A DNA stretch of 64,000 nucleotides. Source: Caballeronia sp. SL2Y3 (lineage in GTDB: Bacteria; Pseudomonadota; Gammaproteobacteria; Burkholderiales; Burkholderiaceae). This document shows, piece after piece, positions 30,917 through 41,926 of the stretch. Where the stretch lies: positions 868,001-932,000 of the forward strand of contig NZ_CP084260.1 in the NCBI RefSeq assembly GCF_022879575.1, in the 5' to 3' direction. The translations under genes and the position numbers were made by a program. The notes beneath the pieces were generated by a model. The model did not search any database. It was not told the DNA's origin and was given only the letters and a program-made list of their open reading frames with translations. The number at the start of each line of letters is the position of its first letter. The stretch's first letter is position 1.

Positions 30917-31306
30917 ATGAGCACACGCGTCGCGCTGATTGCGCACGACATGAAAAAGGACGACATCGTCGCGCTCGCGGGCGAGTACGTCGACACATTG
31001 GCGCAATGCCAGTTGGTCGCGACCGGCACCACGGGCGCGCGCATCGCAGCGGCGCACGGGCTGGACGTCGAACGCAAGCTGTCCGGCCCGCATGGCGGCG
31101 ACTTGCAGATCGGCGGCGAACTGGCGGAAGGGCGCGTCGACGTGGTGATCTTTCTGCGCGATCCGATGACGCCGCAGCCGCACGAGCCCGACATCAACGC
31201 GCTGGTGCGCGCCTGCGACGTGCATAACGTGCCGTGCGCGACCAACGTGTCGACCGCGCGCATGATCCTCGACGAGTTGCGCGCCCGGCTCACGCGGGCG
31301 CGCTGA
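30917..31306 (+). CDS. mgsA: Methylglyoxal synthase
   Basis: Converts dihydroxyacetone phosphate to methylglyoxal and phosphate, a bypass of lower glycolysis when phosphate is low. The 129-aa protein has [17 protein letters not shown], the phosphate loop [12 protein letters not shown], the catalytic region [17 protein letters not shown] and [18 protein letters not shown], all standard for MgsA. GGGGAGAAGG precedes the ATG. Being next to a zeta-crystallin-like oxidoreductase gene could point to aldehyde or quinone detoxification, but that is only contextual. Confidence 0.95.
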   Translation: MSTRVALIAHDMKKDDIVALAGEYVDTLAQCQLVATGTTGARIAAAHGLDVERKLSGPHGGDLQIGGELAEGRVDVVIFLRDPMTPQPHEPDINALVRACDVHNVPCATNVSTARMILDELRARLTRAR

Positions 31307-31338
31307 AGCATCCACGAAACGAAGGAGACGTTCGAGCG

Positions 31339-32313
31339 ATGACCAAGGCAATCCGATTCGACAAACCCGGCGGCCCCGAAGTCATGAAATGGGTCGATGT
31401 GAACGTGGGCGAGCCGGGCAAGGGCGAGATCCGCGTGAAGCATCATGCGGTGGGGCTCAACTTCATCGACGTGTATTTTCGCACCGGCCTCTATCCGATG
31501 CCGCTGCCCGGCGGCCTCGGCATGGAAGGCGCGGGCGAAGTCACGGCGGTAGGCGAAGGCGTCACGCAATTCAAGCCGGGCGATCGCGTGGCGTATGCGT
31601 CGCGTCCGCCGGGCGCCTACGCGGAAGAACGCGTGATGGCGGCGGATTACGTCGTCAAGCTGCCGGATGCGATCGGCTACGAAGATGCCGCGTCCATCAT
31701 GCTGCAAGGGCTGACGGCGCAATATCTTCTGCGCCGCACGTACCCCGTGAAAGCGGGCGACACCGTGCTGATCCATGCGGCGGCGGGCGGCGTCGGCATG
31801 CTCGCGTGCCAGTGGGCGAAGGCGCTCGGCGCGACGGTCATCGGCACGGTCGGATCGGACGAAAAGGCGGCGCTGGCGAAAGAGCACGGCTGCGATCATC
31901 CGATCGTCTACACCCGCGAGAATTTCACGCAACGCGTGCGCGAGATCACGAACGGCGCGGGCGTGCCGGTGGTCTACGATTCGATCGGCAAGGACACCTA
32001 TGTGGGCTCGCTCGATTGCCTCGCGCCGCTCGGTCTTTTCGTGAGCTTCGGCAATTCGTCGGGGCCGCTGCCGCCGATCGATTCGTCCGAACTCGCCGGG
32101 CGCGGCTCGCTCTTCTTCACGCGTCCGACGCTCTTCAGCTATATCGCGAAGCGCAGCGATCTCGACACGATGGCCGCCGACCTGTTCGATATGGTGTCGT
32201 CGGGCAAGGTCAAGACCAACGTGCGGCAGCGCCATCCGCTCGCGGACGCGGCGCGCGCCCACGAAGAACTCGAAGCGCGCAAGACGACCGGCTCGACCAT
32301 ACTTTTGCCCTGA
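31339..32313 (+). CDS. NADPH:quinone oxidoreductase (zeta-crystallin type)
   Basis: Zinc-independent MDR-family reductase of 324 aa. Features: GLNFIDVYFRTGLYP, LGMEGAGEVTAVGEGV, GYEDAASIMLQGLTAQYLL, the NADPH loop VLIHAAAGGVGMLACQWAKALGA and the late phrase HEELEARKTTGSTILLP. The zinc-binding cysteine cluster of alcohol dehydrogenases is absent, as in QorA. AAGGAG upstream supports the ATG at 31339; a longer frame from 31234 overlaps mgsA and is spurious. It is 32 bp after mgsA and 49 bp before the response regulator. Confidence 0.93.
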   Translation: MTKAIRFDKPGGPEVMKWVDVNVGEPGKGEIRVKHHAVGLNFIDVYFRTGLYPMPLPGGLGMEGAGEVTAVGEGVTQFKPGDRVAYASRPPGAYAEERVMAADYVVKLPDAIGYEDAASIMLQGLTAQYLLRRTYPVKAGDTVLIHAAAGGVGMLACQWAKALGATVIGTVGSDEKAALAKEHGCDHPIVYTRENFTQRVREITNGAGVPVVYDSIGKDTYVGSLDCLAPLGLFVSFGNSSGPLPPIDSSELAGRGSLFFTRPTLFSYIAKRSDLDTMAADLFDMVSSGKVKTNVRQRHPLADAARAHEELEARKTTGSTILLP

Positions 32314-32362
32314 GCGCGAGGATGCCGCGCAGCCGGCTCGACTCCATAACCCATAACAAACG

Positions 32363-33061
32363 ATGAGCGAGCCGTCCTTTACCGTCGTCCTGATCGAAGA
32401 CGAAAAGCAGATCCGGCGCTTCGTGCGCGTGTCGCTCGAAGCGCAGCAGATGACCGTGTTCGAAGCCGAAACCGGCCAGCAAGGGCTGATCGCGGCGGCC
32501 ACGCGCAAGCCCGATCTCGTGATCGTGGATCTCGGCTTGCCCGATACCGATGGCATCGACGTGATCCGCGAATTGCGTAGCTGGACCGAAGTGCCGGTGA
32601 TCGTGCTCTCGGCGCGCACGCAGGAAGAGGAGAAAGTCGCCGCGCTCGATGCCGGCGCGGACGATTATCTGACCAAGCCCTTCGGCGTCTCGGAACTGAT
32701 GGCGCGTATCCGCGCGCATCTGCGGCGGCGCAATCAGACTGCGGCGAGCGAAACGCCCGTGGTCAGCTTCGGCGATGTCACGGTCGATCTGGCGCTACGG
32801 CGCGTCACGCGAAACGGCGAGAGCGTGCATCTGACGCCGATCGAATACCGCCTGCTCGCGACGCTCGTGCGCGACGCGGGGCGCGTGCTGACGCACAGGC
32901 ATTTGCTGCGCGAAGTGTGGGGGCCGTCGCATGTCGAGAGTCCGCATTACCTGCGCATCTACATGGCGCATCTGCGGCAGAAGCTCGAACGGGACGCCGC
33001 GCAGCCGGAGCATATCGTCACGGAAACGGGCGTCGGCTACCGGCTCGCCGGCGCAAACTGA
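32363..33061 (+). CDS. KdpE-like OmpR-family response regulator
   Basis: Two-component regulator of 232 aa. The receiver domain (1-120) has the acidic pair in LIEDEKQIRRFVR, phosphorylated Asp in LVIVDLGLPDTDG, and the switch Lys in DYLTKPFG. The winged-helix domain (about 135-230) reads TPIEYRLLATLVRDAGRVLT and MAHLRQKLERD, closest to KdpE, which controls the high-affinity potassium pump. No kdpD sensor or kdpFABC genes lie beside it; instead it ends the SDR-mgsA-qor run. It could be a KdpE paralogue with another sensor. It is convergent with the next gene, 6 bp away. Confidence 0.88.
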   Translation: MSEPSFTVVLIEDEKQIRRFVRVSLEAQQMTVFEAETGQQGLIAAATRKPDLVIVDLGLPDTDGIDVIRELRSWTEVPVIVLSARTQEEEKVAALDAGADDYLTKPFGVSELMARIRAHLRRRNQTAASETPVVSFGDVTVDLALRRVTRNGESVHLTPIEYRLLATLVRDAGRVLTHRHLLREVWGPSHVESPHYLRIYMAHLRQKLERDAAQPEHIVTETGVGYRLAGAN

Positions 33062-33067
33062 AGGCGC

Positions 33068-33727
33068 TTACGCGGTAGCGGCAGCGGGCGCATCGAGCGC
33101 ATCGTCGATAGGCACGTCGCCGCCGACGAAGCCGATCGTGCGATTCGTCACGCCGAGCAGCAGGCAGCGCATCGCCACTTCCGCGACGTCTTCGCGCGAC
33201 ACCGCCGGCATCTGTTCGACGCGTTCGTCGGCGAGCGCGATCGTCCCGCGCCCCGGCGCATCCGAAAGCGGCCCCGGCCGCAGGATCGCGTACGGCACGC
33301 CGCGGCGGGCGACGTAATCGTCGGCTTCGCGCTTCATGCGTGAGTAGTGGCGCAGCGCGAGCGGACTGCGCTGCGGCTGATACGCCGACAACGCGCTCAC
33401 CACAACCAGTTGCCGCACGCGGCGGCGCTTCGCGTAATCGGCGGTGCGCATCACGGCGTCGCGGTCGATGTCGCGTTCCTCGCTCACGCCTTCCGATTCC
33501 GCCGAACCCGCCGCATAGACGACGTGCGTGATGTCGTCCAGCGCATGCGAGAAGTCGTGTGTCAGATCGCCGAGCACGATCTCCGCGCCGAGCGCGGCGA
33601 ACTCGCTCTTGTGCGCGGACTTGCGCAACAGCGCGCGAAAGGGAATGCCTTCTTCATGCAAACGCCGCGCGAGATGGCGGCCCGTGCGGCCGTGCGCGCC
33701 GATCAGCAGGACTTTCATCGCCTTCAT
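33068..33727 (-). CDS. NAD(P)-binding atypical SDR (NmrA/YwnB-like)
   Basis: Rossmann-fold protein of 219 aa, substrate unknown. It has KVLLIGAHGRTGRHLARRL for the dinucleotide, EIVLGDLTHDFSHALDDI, VVYAAGSAE, and RGVPYAILRPGPLSDAPG, the usual phrases of atypical SDRs related to flavin/biliverdin reductase-like proteins. AAGGAG 8 bp upstream supports the ATG at 33727; another ATG three codons later is possible. It is downstream of the RND efflux operon on the same strand, 68 bp after mdtC starts its end, and may be read from it. Confidence 0.87.
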   Translation of the reverse strand: MKAMKVLLIGAHGRTGRHLARRLHEEGIPFRALLRKSAHKSEFAALGAEIVLGDLTHDFSHALDDITHVVYAAGSAESEGVSEERDIDRDAVMRTADYAKRRRVRQLVVVSALSAYQPQRSPLALRHYSRMKREADDYVARRGVPYAILRPGPLSDAPGRGTIALADERVEQMPAVSREDVAEVAMRCLLLGVTNRTIGFVGGDVPIDDALDAPAAATA

Positions 33728-33795
33728 TCGAGACGCTCCTTGCGTGGACGGTCAGAACACCGTAGGCCATTTTCGCGGCCCATGCCAGCGTAACT

Positions 33796-36700
33796 TCATT
33801 CGACCGCGCTTGCAGGACTCGCGCCGCCCTTGCGACGCGCCCGCCGCGCTTCCCCGCGCAAGCGGATGCGGTCCATGTACAGATAGACGACAGGCGTGGT
33901 GTAGAGCGTCAGCATCTGACTCACGATCAGGCCGCCGACAATCGCGATGCCGAGCGGCGCGCGCATCTCCGAGCCTTCGCCCGTGCCGAACGCGAGCGGC
34001 AGCGCGCCGAGCAGGGCGGCGGCGGTCGTCATCATGATCGGGCGAAAGCGCAGCAGGCACGCTTCCTCGATCGCATCGCGCGAGCTCTTCGCGCCTTGGC
34101 GCGTCGCTTCGATCGCGAAGTCCACCATCATGATCGCGTTCTTCTTCACGATGCCGATCAGCAGAATGACCGCGATCAGCGCGATGATGCTGAACTCCGT
34201 GTGAAAGAGCAGCAGCGCGAGCAGCGCACCGATGCCGGCGGACGGCAGCGTCGAAAGAATGGTGATCGGGTGGATGTAGCTCTCGTACAGGATGCCGAGC
34301 ACGATATACACCGCCGCGAGCGCCGCGAGAATGAGCAGCGGCTGGTCGTTGAGCGATTGCTGGAATGCCTGCGCCGTGCCCTGAAAGCTGCCGTGAATGG
34401 TCGGCGGCACGCCCAGCTCGGCCATCGTTTCGTAGATCGCGGCGGTGGCTTCCGAGAGCGACTTGCCCGGCGGCAAGTTGAACGAAATGGTCGAGGCGAC
34501 GAACTGGCTCTGATGATTTACCGAAAGCGGCGTGTTGCCCGGCCCGAACTTCGCGATGGACGATAGCGGGACCATCGTTTCCTTCGACGTGGACACCGCC
34601 GCGCCCGACGACGATCCCGACTTGCCGCTCGCCGCAATGGCGTTGGTCGCGGAATTGCGCACGGATTCGAGCGCGAGCGCGGCGGTGGTGTCGGCCGTGC
34701 TGGTCGACGATCCGCCCGCGCCGGTCGAACCCGTCGCGGATGTGGATGCCGTGCTCGTCGCGCTGGATGTGCTCGTGGAATTGGTCGATGCCGCGCCGCT
34801 CGCCGTGCCGCCCGACGTGCTGATGTAGATCTGCTTCAGCATTTCCGGGTCTTGCCAGTACTTCGGCGCGACTTCCATGACGACGTGATACTGCGACAGC
34901 GGGTTGTAGATGGTCGAGACCTGCCGCTGGCCGAACGCGTCGTAGAGCGTGTTGTCGATCTGCGCGGGCTTGATGTTCAGACGTGCAGCGGTCGCGCGGT
35001 CGAACGTCACCATCGCTTCGAGGCCGCCTTGCTGCTGATCCGAATTCACGTCGGTCAACTCGGGGCGGTGTTGCAGCGCCTCGGTGATCTTCGGCGCCCA
35101 TGTGTACAGGTCCGAGGTCGTGTCCGAGAGCAACGTGAACTGATACTGCGCGTTCGACTGCCGGCCGCCCACGCGAATGTCCTGCACCGCCTGAAGGAAC
35201 GTGCGCGCCCCCGCGACACTGGCGAGCGGGCGGCGCAGGCGGTTGATAACCTGGTCCGCCGAAACCTTGCGCTCGCTCTTCGGCTTGAGCGAAATGAACA
35301 TGAAGCCCGAATTGGTCGAACGTCCGCCCGTGAAACCCGCGACGCTATCCACGGCGGGATCGGCTTCGACGATCCGCATCATCTCCGAGAACTTGACCTT
35401 CATCGCCTGAAACGACGTGCTCTGGTCCGCCTGAATGCCGCCGATGATGCGCCCCGTGTCCTGCTGCGGGAAGAAACCCTTCGGCACGATCACGTACAGA
35501 TAAAAGTTGAGGCCGATGGTCGCGAGCAAAATCAGCAGGATAGTGCGCGGATGCCCGAGCGCCCAGCCGAGCGTGCGCGCGTAACCGCGCTGCATGCGCT
35601 CGAATTGCCGTTCGAGCCAGCGCGCGACGCGTCCTTCCTCGCGCTTTTCGTGCGTTTCTTCGAGCAGGCGCGAGCACATCATCGGCGTGACGGTGAGCGA
35701 CACGACGAGCGACACCGCGATGGCGAGCGAGAGCGTCAGCGCAAATTCGCGGAACAGCCGCCCGACGATGCCGCCCATCAGCAGGATCGGCAGGAACACG
35801 GCCACGAGCGACACGCTGATGGACAGCACCGTGAAGCCGACTTCCCGCGCGCCGATGATCGCGGCCTGCATGCGCGGCACGCCTTTTTCGACATGCCGCG
35901 CGATGTTTTCGAGGACGACGATGGCGTCGTCGACCACGAAGCCCGTCGCGATGGTGAGCGCCATCAGCGAGAGATTGTCGAGCGAGAAGCCGAGCAGGTA
36001 CATCGCCGCGAACGTGCCGATGATCGAGATCGGCACCGCGACGCTCGGTATCAGCGTCGCGCGCCAGTTGCGCAGGAACAGGAACACGACCATCACGACG
36101 AGCGCGACCGCTATCACGAGCGTGAGCTCGGTGTCGTGCAGCGACGAGCGGATGGTGGTCGAGCGGTCGGCGGTCGGCGTGATCTCGACGTCGGCGGGCA
36201 GGGCGGCCTGCAGTTGCGGCACCATCGCCTTCACGCGATCGATCGTCTCGATGATGTTCGCGCCCGGCTGCCGGTACAGAATGACGAGCACCGCGTGCTT
36301 GTTGTTGATGAGGCCGAGATTGCGCAGGTCCTCGACCGAATCGACCACTTCGCCGACGTCCGAGAGCTTCACCGCCGAGCCGTTGCGATACGCGATCACG
36401 AGGTCCTTGTATTGCGCGGCCTTGCTCGCCTGATCGTTGGTGTAGAGCTGGACGTGCGTGCCCTGAAACTCGATCGCGCCTTTCGGGCTGTTCGCGTTCG
36501 CCGACGCGAGCGCCGCCCGCACGTCCTCCAGCCCGATGCCGTAGTGAAAGAGCGCGCCCGGCTCCAGTTCCACGCGCACCGCCGGATTCGCCGAGCCGCT
36601 CACGTCGACTTCGCCGACGCCCGGCACCGTCGAAAGCGTCTGTTGCAAGACGGTTGCGGCGGAATCGTAGAGCGAGCCCGCCGTGCGCGTGGGCGACGAC

Positions 36701-37131
36701 AGCGCGAGCACGAGAATCGGCGCGTCGGCGGGATTGACCTTGTGGTACGTCGGATTGCTGCGCAGCGACGTCGGCAGATCGGCGCGGGCGGCGTTGATCG
36801 CGGCTTGCACGTCGCGCGCGGCGCCGTCGATATCGCGGTTCAGGCCGAATTGCAGCGTGATGCGCGTGCTGCCGACCGAACTCATCGACGTCATTTCGCT
36901 CACGTCCGCGATGCTGCCCAGATGCCGCTCCAGCGGACTCGCGACGCTCGTCGCCACGGTCTCCGGGCTCGCGCCCGGCAGCGACGCCTGCACCGAGATG
37001 GTCGGGAAATCGACCTGCGGCAGCGGCGCGACCGGCAGCTTCACGAACGCGAACATGCCGGCGAGCGCGATGCCGACGGCCAGCAGCGTCGTCGCCACAG
37101 GCCGGTCGATGAAAAGGCGCGACAGGTTCAT
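33796..37131 (-). CDS. mdtC: RND efflux transporter, MdtC/MuxC subunit
   Basis: Inner-membrane proton-driven drug exporter, one of two different RND subunits that form a mixed trimer. The 1111-aa protein has 12 membrane helices in the 1+5 / 1+5 pattern, starts [20 protein letters not shown], and keeps the proton-relay acids in [15 protein letters not shown]. Usual length is 1025-1040. The extra length is largely a Ser/Thr/Ala-rich insertion at about residues 770-853, between QIYISTSGG and VPLSSIAKF. mdtB ends 3 bp upstream. No outer-membrane factor gene follows. Confidence 0.94.
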   Translation of the reverse strand: MNLSRLFIDRPVATTLLAVGIALAGMFAFVKLPVAPLPQVDFPTISVQASLPGASPETVATSVASPLERHLGSIADVSEMTSMSSVGSTRITLQFGLNRDIDGAARDVQAAINAARADLPTSLRSNPTYHKVNPADAPILVLALSSPTRTAGSLYDSAATVLQQTLSTVPGVGEVDVSGSANPAVRVELEPGALFHYGIGLEDVRAALASANANSPKGAIEFQGTHVQLYTNDQASKAAQYKDLVIAYRNGSAVKLSDVGEVVDSVEDLRNLGLINNKHAVLVILYRQPGANIIETIDRVKAMVPQLQAALPADVEITPTADRSTTIRSSLHDTELTLVIAVALVVMVVFLFLRNWRATLIPSVAVPISIIGTFAAMYLLGFSLDNLSLMALTIATGFVVDDAIVVLENIARHVEKGVPRMQAAIIGAREVGFTVLSISVSLVAVFLPILLMGGIVGRLFREFALTLSLAIAVSLVVSLTVTPMMCSRLLEETHEKREEGRVARWLERQFERMQRGYARTLGWALGHPRTILLILLATIGLNFYLYVIVPKGFFPQQDTGRIIGGIQADQSTSFQAMKVKFSEMMRIVEADPAVDSVAGFTGGRSTNSGFMFISLKPKSERKVSADQVINRLRRPLASVAGARTFLQAVQDIRVGGRQSNAQYQFTLLSDTTSDLYTWAPKITEALQHRPELTDVNSDQQQGGLEAMVTFDRATAARLNIKPAQIDNTLYDAFGQRQVSTIYNPLSQYHVVMEVAPKYWQDPEMLKQIYISTSGGTASGAASTNSTSTSSATSTASTSATGSTGAGGSSTSTADTTAALALESVRNSATNAIAASGKSGSSSGAAVSTSKETMVPLSSIAKFGPGNTPLSVNHQSQFVASTISFNLPPGKSLSEATAAIYETMAELGVPPTIHGSFQGTAQAFQQSLNDQPLLILAALAAVYIVLGILYESYIHPITILSTLPSAGIGALLALLLFHTEFSIIALIAVILLIGIVKKNAIMMVDFAIEATRQGAKSSRDAIEEACLLRFRPIMMTTAAALLGALPLAFGTGEGSEMRAPLGIAIVGGLIVSQMLTLYTTPVVYLYMDRIRLRGEARRARRKGGASPASAVE

Positions 37132-37134
37132 GCG

Positions 37135-40100
37135 TTACTCCACGTCGCCGGCCGCACGCGCCGCGCTCATGCCGTCGCCGCCGAAGCGCGCGCGCAGCTT
37201 GCGGCCGAGCGAATCGAAGCCGAGGTAGATCACGGGCGTCGTGAAAAGCGTGAGCAGTTGCGACACGATCAACCCGCCGACGATCGCGATGCCGAGCGGA
37301 TGTCGCAACTCGGAGCCCGCGCCCCAGCCGAGCATCAGCGGCAGCGCGCCGAGCAGCGCGGCCATGGTCGTCATGAGAATCGGCCGGAAGCGCAACAGAC
37401 ACGCCTGAAAGATGGCCTCGCGCGGCGGCTTGCCTTGTTCGCGTTCGGCTTCGAGCGCGAAGTCGATCATCATGATCGCGTTCTTCTTCACGATACCGAT
37501 CAGAAGCACGATGCCGATGATCCCGATGATGTCCAGGTCGTGACCGGTAATCATCAGCGAGAGCAGCGCGCCGACGCCGGCCGAGGGCAGCGTCGAGAGA
37601 ATGGTGATCGGATGGATGAAGCTCTCGTACAACACGCCGAGCACGATATACATCGTGACGATGGCCGCGAGAATCAGGAACAGTTCGTTGGACAGCGACG
37701 CCTGGAATGCGAGCGCCGCGCCCTGATAGCGAATCTGGAACGAGGCCGGCAAGCCGATCTCGTTCTTCGCCTCTTCGATCGCCTTCACCGCCGCGCCGAG
37801 CGACGCGCCCTTCGCGAGGTTGAACGAGACTGTGGTCGCCGGGAACTGCCCGAGGTGCGTCACGAGCAAGGGCGCGGCGCGTTCGTGGAACTTGGCGATG
37901 GCCGAGAGCGGCACCTGTCCGTTGGTCGCGGTGGAAGAGGGCAGATAGATGCCGTTGAGCGTCTCGCTGTAGTGCGCGTCGGTCGGCTCGCTTTCCAGAA
38001 TCACGCGGTACTGGTTCGACTGCGTGAAGATCGTCGAAATGATGCGCTGGCCGAACGCGTCGTAGAGCGCGTTGTCCACCGTCGCGGGCGTGATGCCGAA
38101 GCGCGCCGCCGTTTCGCGGTCGATTTCCACGTACACCGATTGGCCGTTCTGCTGAAGATCGGTCGCGACATCCGTGAGAATCGACGTGTGTTGCAGCCGG
38201 TCGACGAGCTTCGGCACCCATTGCGCGAACTCGGCCGGATTCGGGTCCGTCAGCATGAACTGATACTGCGTCGGGCTGACCGTGGAGTCGATTGTCAAGT
38301 CCTGCACCGGCTGCATGTAGAGCTTGATGCTCGGAATGTCCGCCACGTCGTCCTGAATGGAGCGGATGATCTCGCTCGACGTGTTGCTGCGGTCGTCGCG
38401 CGGCTTCAGGTTGATGAGCATGCGGCCGCTGTTGAGCGTGATGTTCGTGCCGTCCACGCCGATGAACGAGGTGAGACTCTCGACGTCCGGGTTCTGCAGA
38501 ATCTTCGCCGCGAGCGCCTGCTGCTGCTGCGCGACCGCCTGATACGACGCCGCCTGAGGCGCTTGCGTGATCGCCTGAATCACGCCCGTGTCCTGCGTCG
38601 GGAAGAAGCCCTTCGGAATGGACACGTAGAGCACGCCGGTCAGCACGAGCGTAAGGAGCGCGACCACGAGCGTCGCGCGCTGCCGGTCGAGCACCCATTC
38701 GAGCGCCACCGCATAGCGGCCGATGACGTAGTCGATGAACCGATGCGCCCGCGCCTCGAACCGCTTGCTGTCCTTCGGCGGCGTATGGCGCAGCAGTTTC
38801 GCGCACATCATCGGCACGAGCGTGAGCGACACGATCGCCGAGATGACGATGGTCACCGCGAGCGTGATCGCGAATTCATGGAAGAGCCGCCCGACGACGT
38901 CGCCCATGAAGAGCAGCGGAATCAGCACCGCGATGAGCGACACCGTGAGCGAAATGATCGTGAAGCCGATCTGCCGCGAGCCTTTCAGTGCCGCTTCGAG
39001 CGGCGCTTCGCCTTCCTCCACGTAACGCGCGATGTTCTCGATCATCACGATGGCGTCGTCCACGACGAAGCCTGTCGCAATGGTGAGCGCCATCAGCGAA
39101 AGGTTGTCGAGCGAGAAGCCGCACAGGTACATGACCGCGAGCGTGCCGACGAGCGAGAGCGGCACCGACAAGCTCGGAATGATGGTCGCGTAGACGTTGG
39201 CGAGGAAGAGATAAATGACGAGCACGACGAGCACGACGGACAGCGCCAGCTCGAACTGCACGTCGCGCACCGAGGCGCGAATGGTCGTGGTGCGGTCCGT
39301 GACCACGCGCACGTCGAGCGCGGCCGGCAGCGACTGCTGCAACTGCGGCAGCAGCTTCTTGATGCCATCCACCACCTGAATCACGTTCGCGCCGGGCTGA
39401 CGCTGCACGTTCAGAATGATGGCGGGCGTCGAATCGACCCACGCGCCGAGCTTCGTGTTCTCCGGTCCCTGCACGATGGTCGCGACGTCCGTCAGCATCA
39501 CCGGCCGCCCGTTGCGGTACGCGACGACCGCGCTCTTGTACGCGTTGGCGTCGGTGAGCTGATCGTTCGCGTTGATGGTGTAGGCGCGCGTCGGGCCGTC
39601 GAAATTGCCCTTCGGCGTGTTGACGTTGAGGTTCGAGATCGTGGTGCGCAGATCGTCGATATTCAGCCCGTACGAGGCAAGCGCCCGCGTATTGGCCTGA
39701 ATGCGCACGGCCGGCCGGTTGCCGCCGCTCACCGACACGAGGCCCACGCCCGCGACCTGCGAAATCTTCTGCCCGAGCCGCGTGTCCGCCAGATCCTGAA
39801 CCTGCGTAAGCGGCAGCGTCTTCGAACTGATCGCGAGCGTCATGATCGGCGCGTCGGCGGGGTTCACTTTCGCGTAGATCGGCGGGGCGGGGAGGTCGGA
39901 CGGCAGCAGATTGCCCGCTGCATTGATGGCGGCCTGCACTTCCTGTTCCGCGATATCGAGCGGCAAGTCGAGGCTGAACTGCAATGTGATGACCGATGCC
40001 CCCGCCGAGCTCTGCGACGACATCTGGTTCAGGCTCGCCATCTGCCCGAACTGCTTTTCGAGCGGCGCGGTGACGCTGGAGGTCATCACGTCCGGCGACG

Positions 40101-40260
40101 CGCCGGGGTAGAAGGTCTGCACCTGAATAGTCGGATAGTCGACGGCGGGCAGCGCGGACAGCGGCAGAAAGCGCAGCGCGACGAGGCCGACGAGCATGAT
40201 CGCCGCCATCAGCAGCGCCGTGCCGACCGGTCGCAGAATAAATATGCGGGAGGGATTCAT
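37135..40260 (-). CDS. mdtB: RND efflux transporter, MdtB/MuxB subunit
   Basis: Partner RND subunit of 1041 aa, normal length. It begins [20 protein letters not shown], has the large porter loops ([13 protein letters not shown]), the conserved [19 protein letters not shown] with the proton-relay aspartates, and the second half repeat ending in [21 protein letters not shown]. In E. coli MdtABC, two MdtB and one MdtC form the trimer and pump bile salts and novobiocin; the same arrangement is likely. It is 16 bp after mdtA and 3 bp before mdtC. Confidence 0.95.
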   Translation of the reverse strand: MNPSRIFILRPVGTALLMAAIMLVGLVALRFLPLSALPAVDYPTIQVQTFYPGASPDVMTSSVTAPLEKQFGQMASLNQMSSQSSAGASVITLQFSLDLPLDIAEQEVQAAINAAGNLLPSDLPAPPIYAKVNPADAPIMTLAISSKTLPLTQVQDLADTRLGQKISQVAGVGLVSVSGGNRPAVRIQANTRALASYGLNIDDLRTTISNLNVNTPKGNFDGPTRAYTINANDQLTDANAYKSAVVAYRNGRPVMLTDVATIVQGPENTKLGAWVDSTPAIILNVQRQPGANVIQVVDGIKKLLPQLQQSLPAALDVRVVTDRTTTIRASVRDVQFELALSVVLVVLVIYLFLANVYATIIPSLSVPLSLVGTLAVMYLCGFSLDNLSLMALTIATGFVVDDAIVMIENIARYVEEGEAPLEAALKGSRQIGFTIISLTVSLIAVLIPLLFMGDVVGRLFHEFAITLAVTIVISAIVSLTLVPMMCAKLLRHTPPKDSKRFEARAHRFIDYVIGRYAVALEWVLDRQRATLVVALLTLVLTGVLYVSIPKGFFPTQDTGVIQAITQAPQAASYQAVAQQQQALAAKILQNPDVESLTSFIGVDGTNITLNSGRMLINLKPRDDRSNTSSEIIRSIQDDVADIPSIKLYMQPVQDLTIDSTVSPTQYQFMLTDPNPAEFAQWVPKLVDRLQHTSILTDVATDLQQNGQSVYVEIDRETAARFGITPATVDNALYDAFGQRIISTIFTQSNQYRVILESEPTDAHYSETLNGIYLPSSTATNGQVPLSAIAKFHERAAPLLVTHLGQFPATTVSFNLAKGASLGAAVKAIEEAKNEIGLPASFQIRYQGAALAFQASLSNELFLILAAIVTMYIVLGVLYESFIHPITILSTLPSAGVGALLSLMITGHDLDIIGIIGIVLLIGIVKKNAIMMIDFALEAEREQGKPPREAIFQACLLRFRPILMTTMAALLGALPLMLGWGAGSELRHPLGIAIVGGLIVSQLLTLFTTPVIYLGFDSLGRKLRARFGGDGMSAARAAGDVE

Positions 40261-40276
40261 GCGCGAGGCTTAAGGT

Positions 40277-41647
40277 TCACTGCTGCTGTTGCTGACGGCG
40301 ATGATGCCCGCCGTGCTGCGCGCCCGATGCGCCCGAATCCGCCGCCGCGCCCGATGCCCCCGACGCACCCGACGCAGCCTTCGCGCGTTCGGCGGGAATC
40401 GTGATCTTCGCGCCTTCCTTCAGGCGGTCGGAGCCGTCGATCACCACGCGCTCGCCCACTTGCAGGCCGGACTTGATGCTCGTGCGCTCGCCATCGACCG
40501 GGCCGGTTTTCACGTTGCGCACGGTCACCGTGTTGTCCGGCTTCACGACGTACACGAACGAACCGGACGAGCCGTTGAGCACCGCCGAGGTCGGCACGAT
40601 GATCGCGTCCTTGATCACGTCGACGAGCAGCTTCGTGTTCACGAACTGATTCGGGAAGAGCCGGTTTTCCTTGTTGTCGAAGGTGGCGCGCAGCTTCACG
40701 GTGCCCGTGGCCGTGTCGATCTGATTGTCGACCGTTTCGAGATAGCCGGATTCGAGCGCCGTAGTGTTCGCGCGGTCATAGGCCGTTGCCGACATCTTCA
40801 CGCCCGCGCGCAGCGGCTTCATGATCGCGGCGAGGTTGTCCTCGGAGGTCGTGAAGATCACGCTGATCGGCTGCAACTGCGTGATGACGACGACGCCGTT
40901 GGTGTCGCCCGTCGTCACGTAGTTGCCCGGATCGACCTGACGCAAGCCCACGCGCCCGGAAACCGGCGCCGTAATGCGCGCGTAGGCGAGGTCGAGCTTG
41001 TACGTATCGACGTTGGCCTGGTCGGACGTTACCGCGCCTTCGTACTGCTTGACGAGCGAGGCCTGCGTGTCCACCTGCTGCTTGGCGATGGAATCCTGCG
41101 AGAGCAGCGTCTGATACCGCTGCAAGTCGAGCCGCGCGGTTTGCAGCAGCGCCTGATCGCGGGCGAGCGTGCCTTGCGCGTTGCGCAGCGAAATCTCGTA
41201 GGGGCGCGGGTCGATTTGCGCGAGCAGATCGCCCTTCTTGACCATCTGGCCTTCGCGGAACGCCACTTCCATGAGCGTGCCGTTGAGCTGCGTCTTGACC
41301 GTGACGTTCGCGAGCGGCGTGACCGTGCCGAGCGCATTGATGACGACGGGCATCTCGCCTTGCGACACGGTCGCCACGTGCACCGGCTGCGGCTGGTTCA
41401 TCGCGTTCGCGCCGCCGCGCCGTCCGCCCTGACTCGCATGCTGCGGCGAGCCCGCCGTTCCGCCACGATTCCACGGATGCCACCACGCGACGGCTCCCGC
41501 GACGATCAGTACGGCCACGACAAGCGGCACGACACGGCGGCGGCGCGGCGGCACGGCGGGCTTTGCGGGCGGGGCAGTCGGAGTGGGATCGGCGGGGCGC
41601 GCGGGCGTCGCGCGCGGCTCGGCGGCGGGATTCTTTCGGTCGTCCAT
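40277..41647 (-). CDS. mdtA: RND efflux periplasmic adaptor, MdtA type
   Basis: Membrane-fusion protein linking the MdtBC pump to an outer-membrane channel. The 456-aa protein has a Pro-rich cytosolic start, one membrane anchor (VVPLVVAVLIVAGAVAWW, about 41-58), the lipoyl half-motifs (VTVKTQLNGTLMEVAF and YARITAPVSGRVGLRQVDPG) flanking a helical hairpin, and the beta-barrel. The C-terminus is Ala/Gly/Ser-rich and ends in a His/Arg/Gln run (HHRRQQQQQ), not needed for the fold. The ATG at 41647 is chosen; the frame upstream to 41818 is Pro/Arg-rich and unlike the family. Confidence 0.94.
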   Translation of the reverse strand: MDDRKNPAAEPRATPARPADPTPTAPPAKPAVPPRRRRVVPLVVAVLIVAGAVAWWHPWNRGGTAGSPQHASQGGRRGGANAMNQPQPVHVATVSQGEMPVVINALGTVTPLANVTVKTQLNGTLMEVAFREGQMVKKGDLLAQIDPRPYEISLRNAQGTLARDQALLQTARLDLQRYQTLLSQDSIAKQQVDTQASLVKQYEGAVTSDQANVDTYKLDLAYARITAPVSGRVGLRQVDPGNYVTTGDTNGVVVITQLQPISVIFTTSEDNLAAIMKPLRAGVKMSATAYDRANTTALESGYLETVDNQIDTATGTVKLRATFDNKENRLFPNQFVNTKLLVDVIKDAIIVPTSAVLNGSSGSFVYVVKPDNTVTVRNVKTGPVDGERTSIKSGLQVGERVVIDGSDRLKEGAKITIPAERAKAASGASGASGAAADSGASGAQHGGHHRRQQQQQ

Positions 41648-41926
41648 CGTGTGGTGGCTGGGTCTTTCCAAGTCTGTCGTACGGGGGCGCGGATGGGCGG
41701 CATCTCGCGATGCGGTCGGGGAAAAGCCGGGGAAAGGCGGCGGGCGGGGCCCGCGCGTTCTAGGCTGGACAGAGCCTGAGCGAGAGGTCCCGGCGCGGCC
41801 CCGGTGCGCGCGAAGCATGATGCTACGTCGCGCGCCGATGCCCGTCCACCGGGCTTTCTTTCGGATGATTACGAGCGTTACACGCGATAAGGAAGGCCCC
41901 CGACGCGTGCGGCAAAGCGCGTAAGT

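Noticed and set aside
34852..40404. 1850-codon open frame antisense to the RND genes
   Set aside because: It is Arg/His-rich and mirrors two clear RND coding frames; such shadows are usual in GC-rich DNA.
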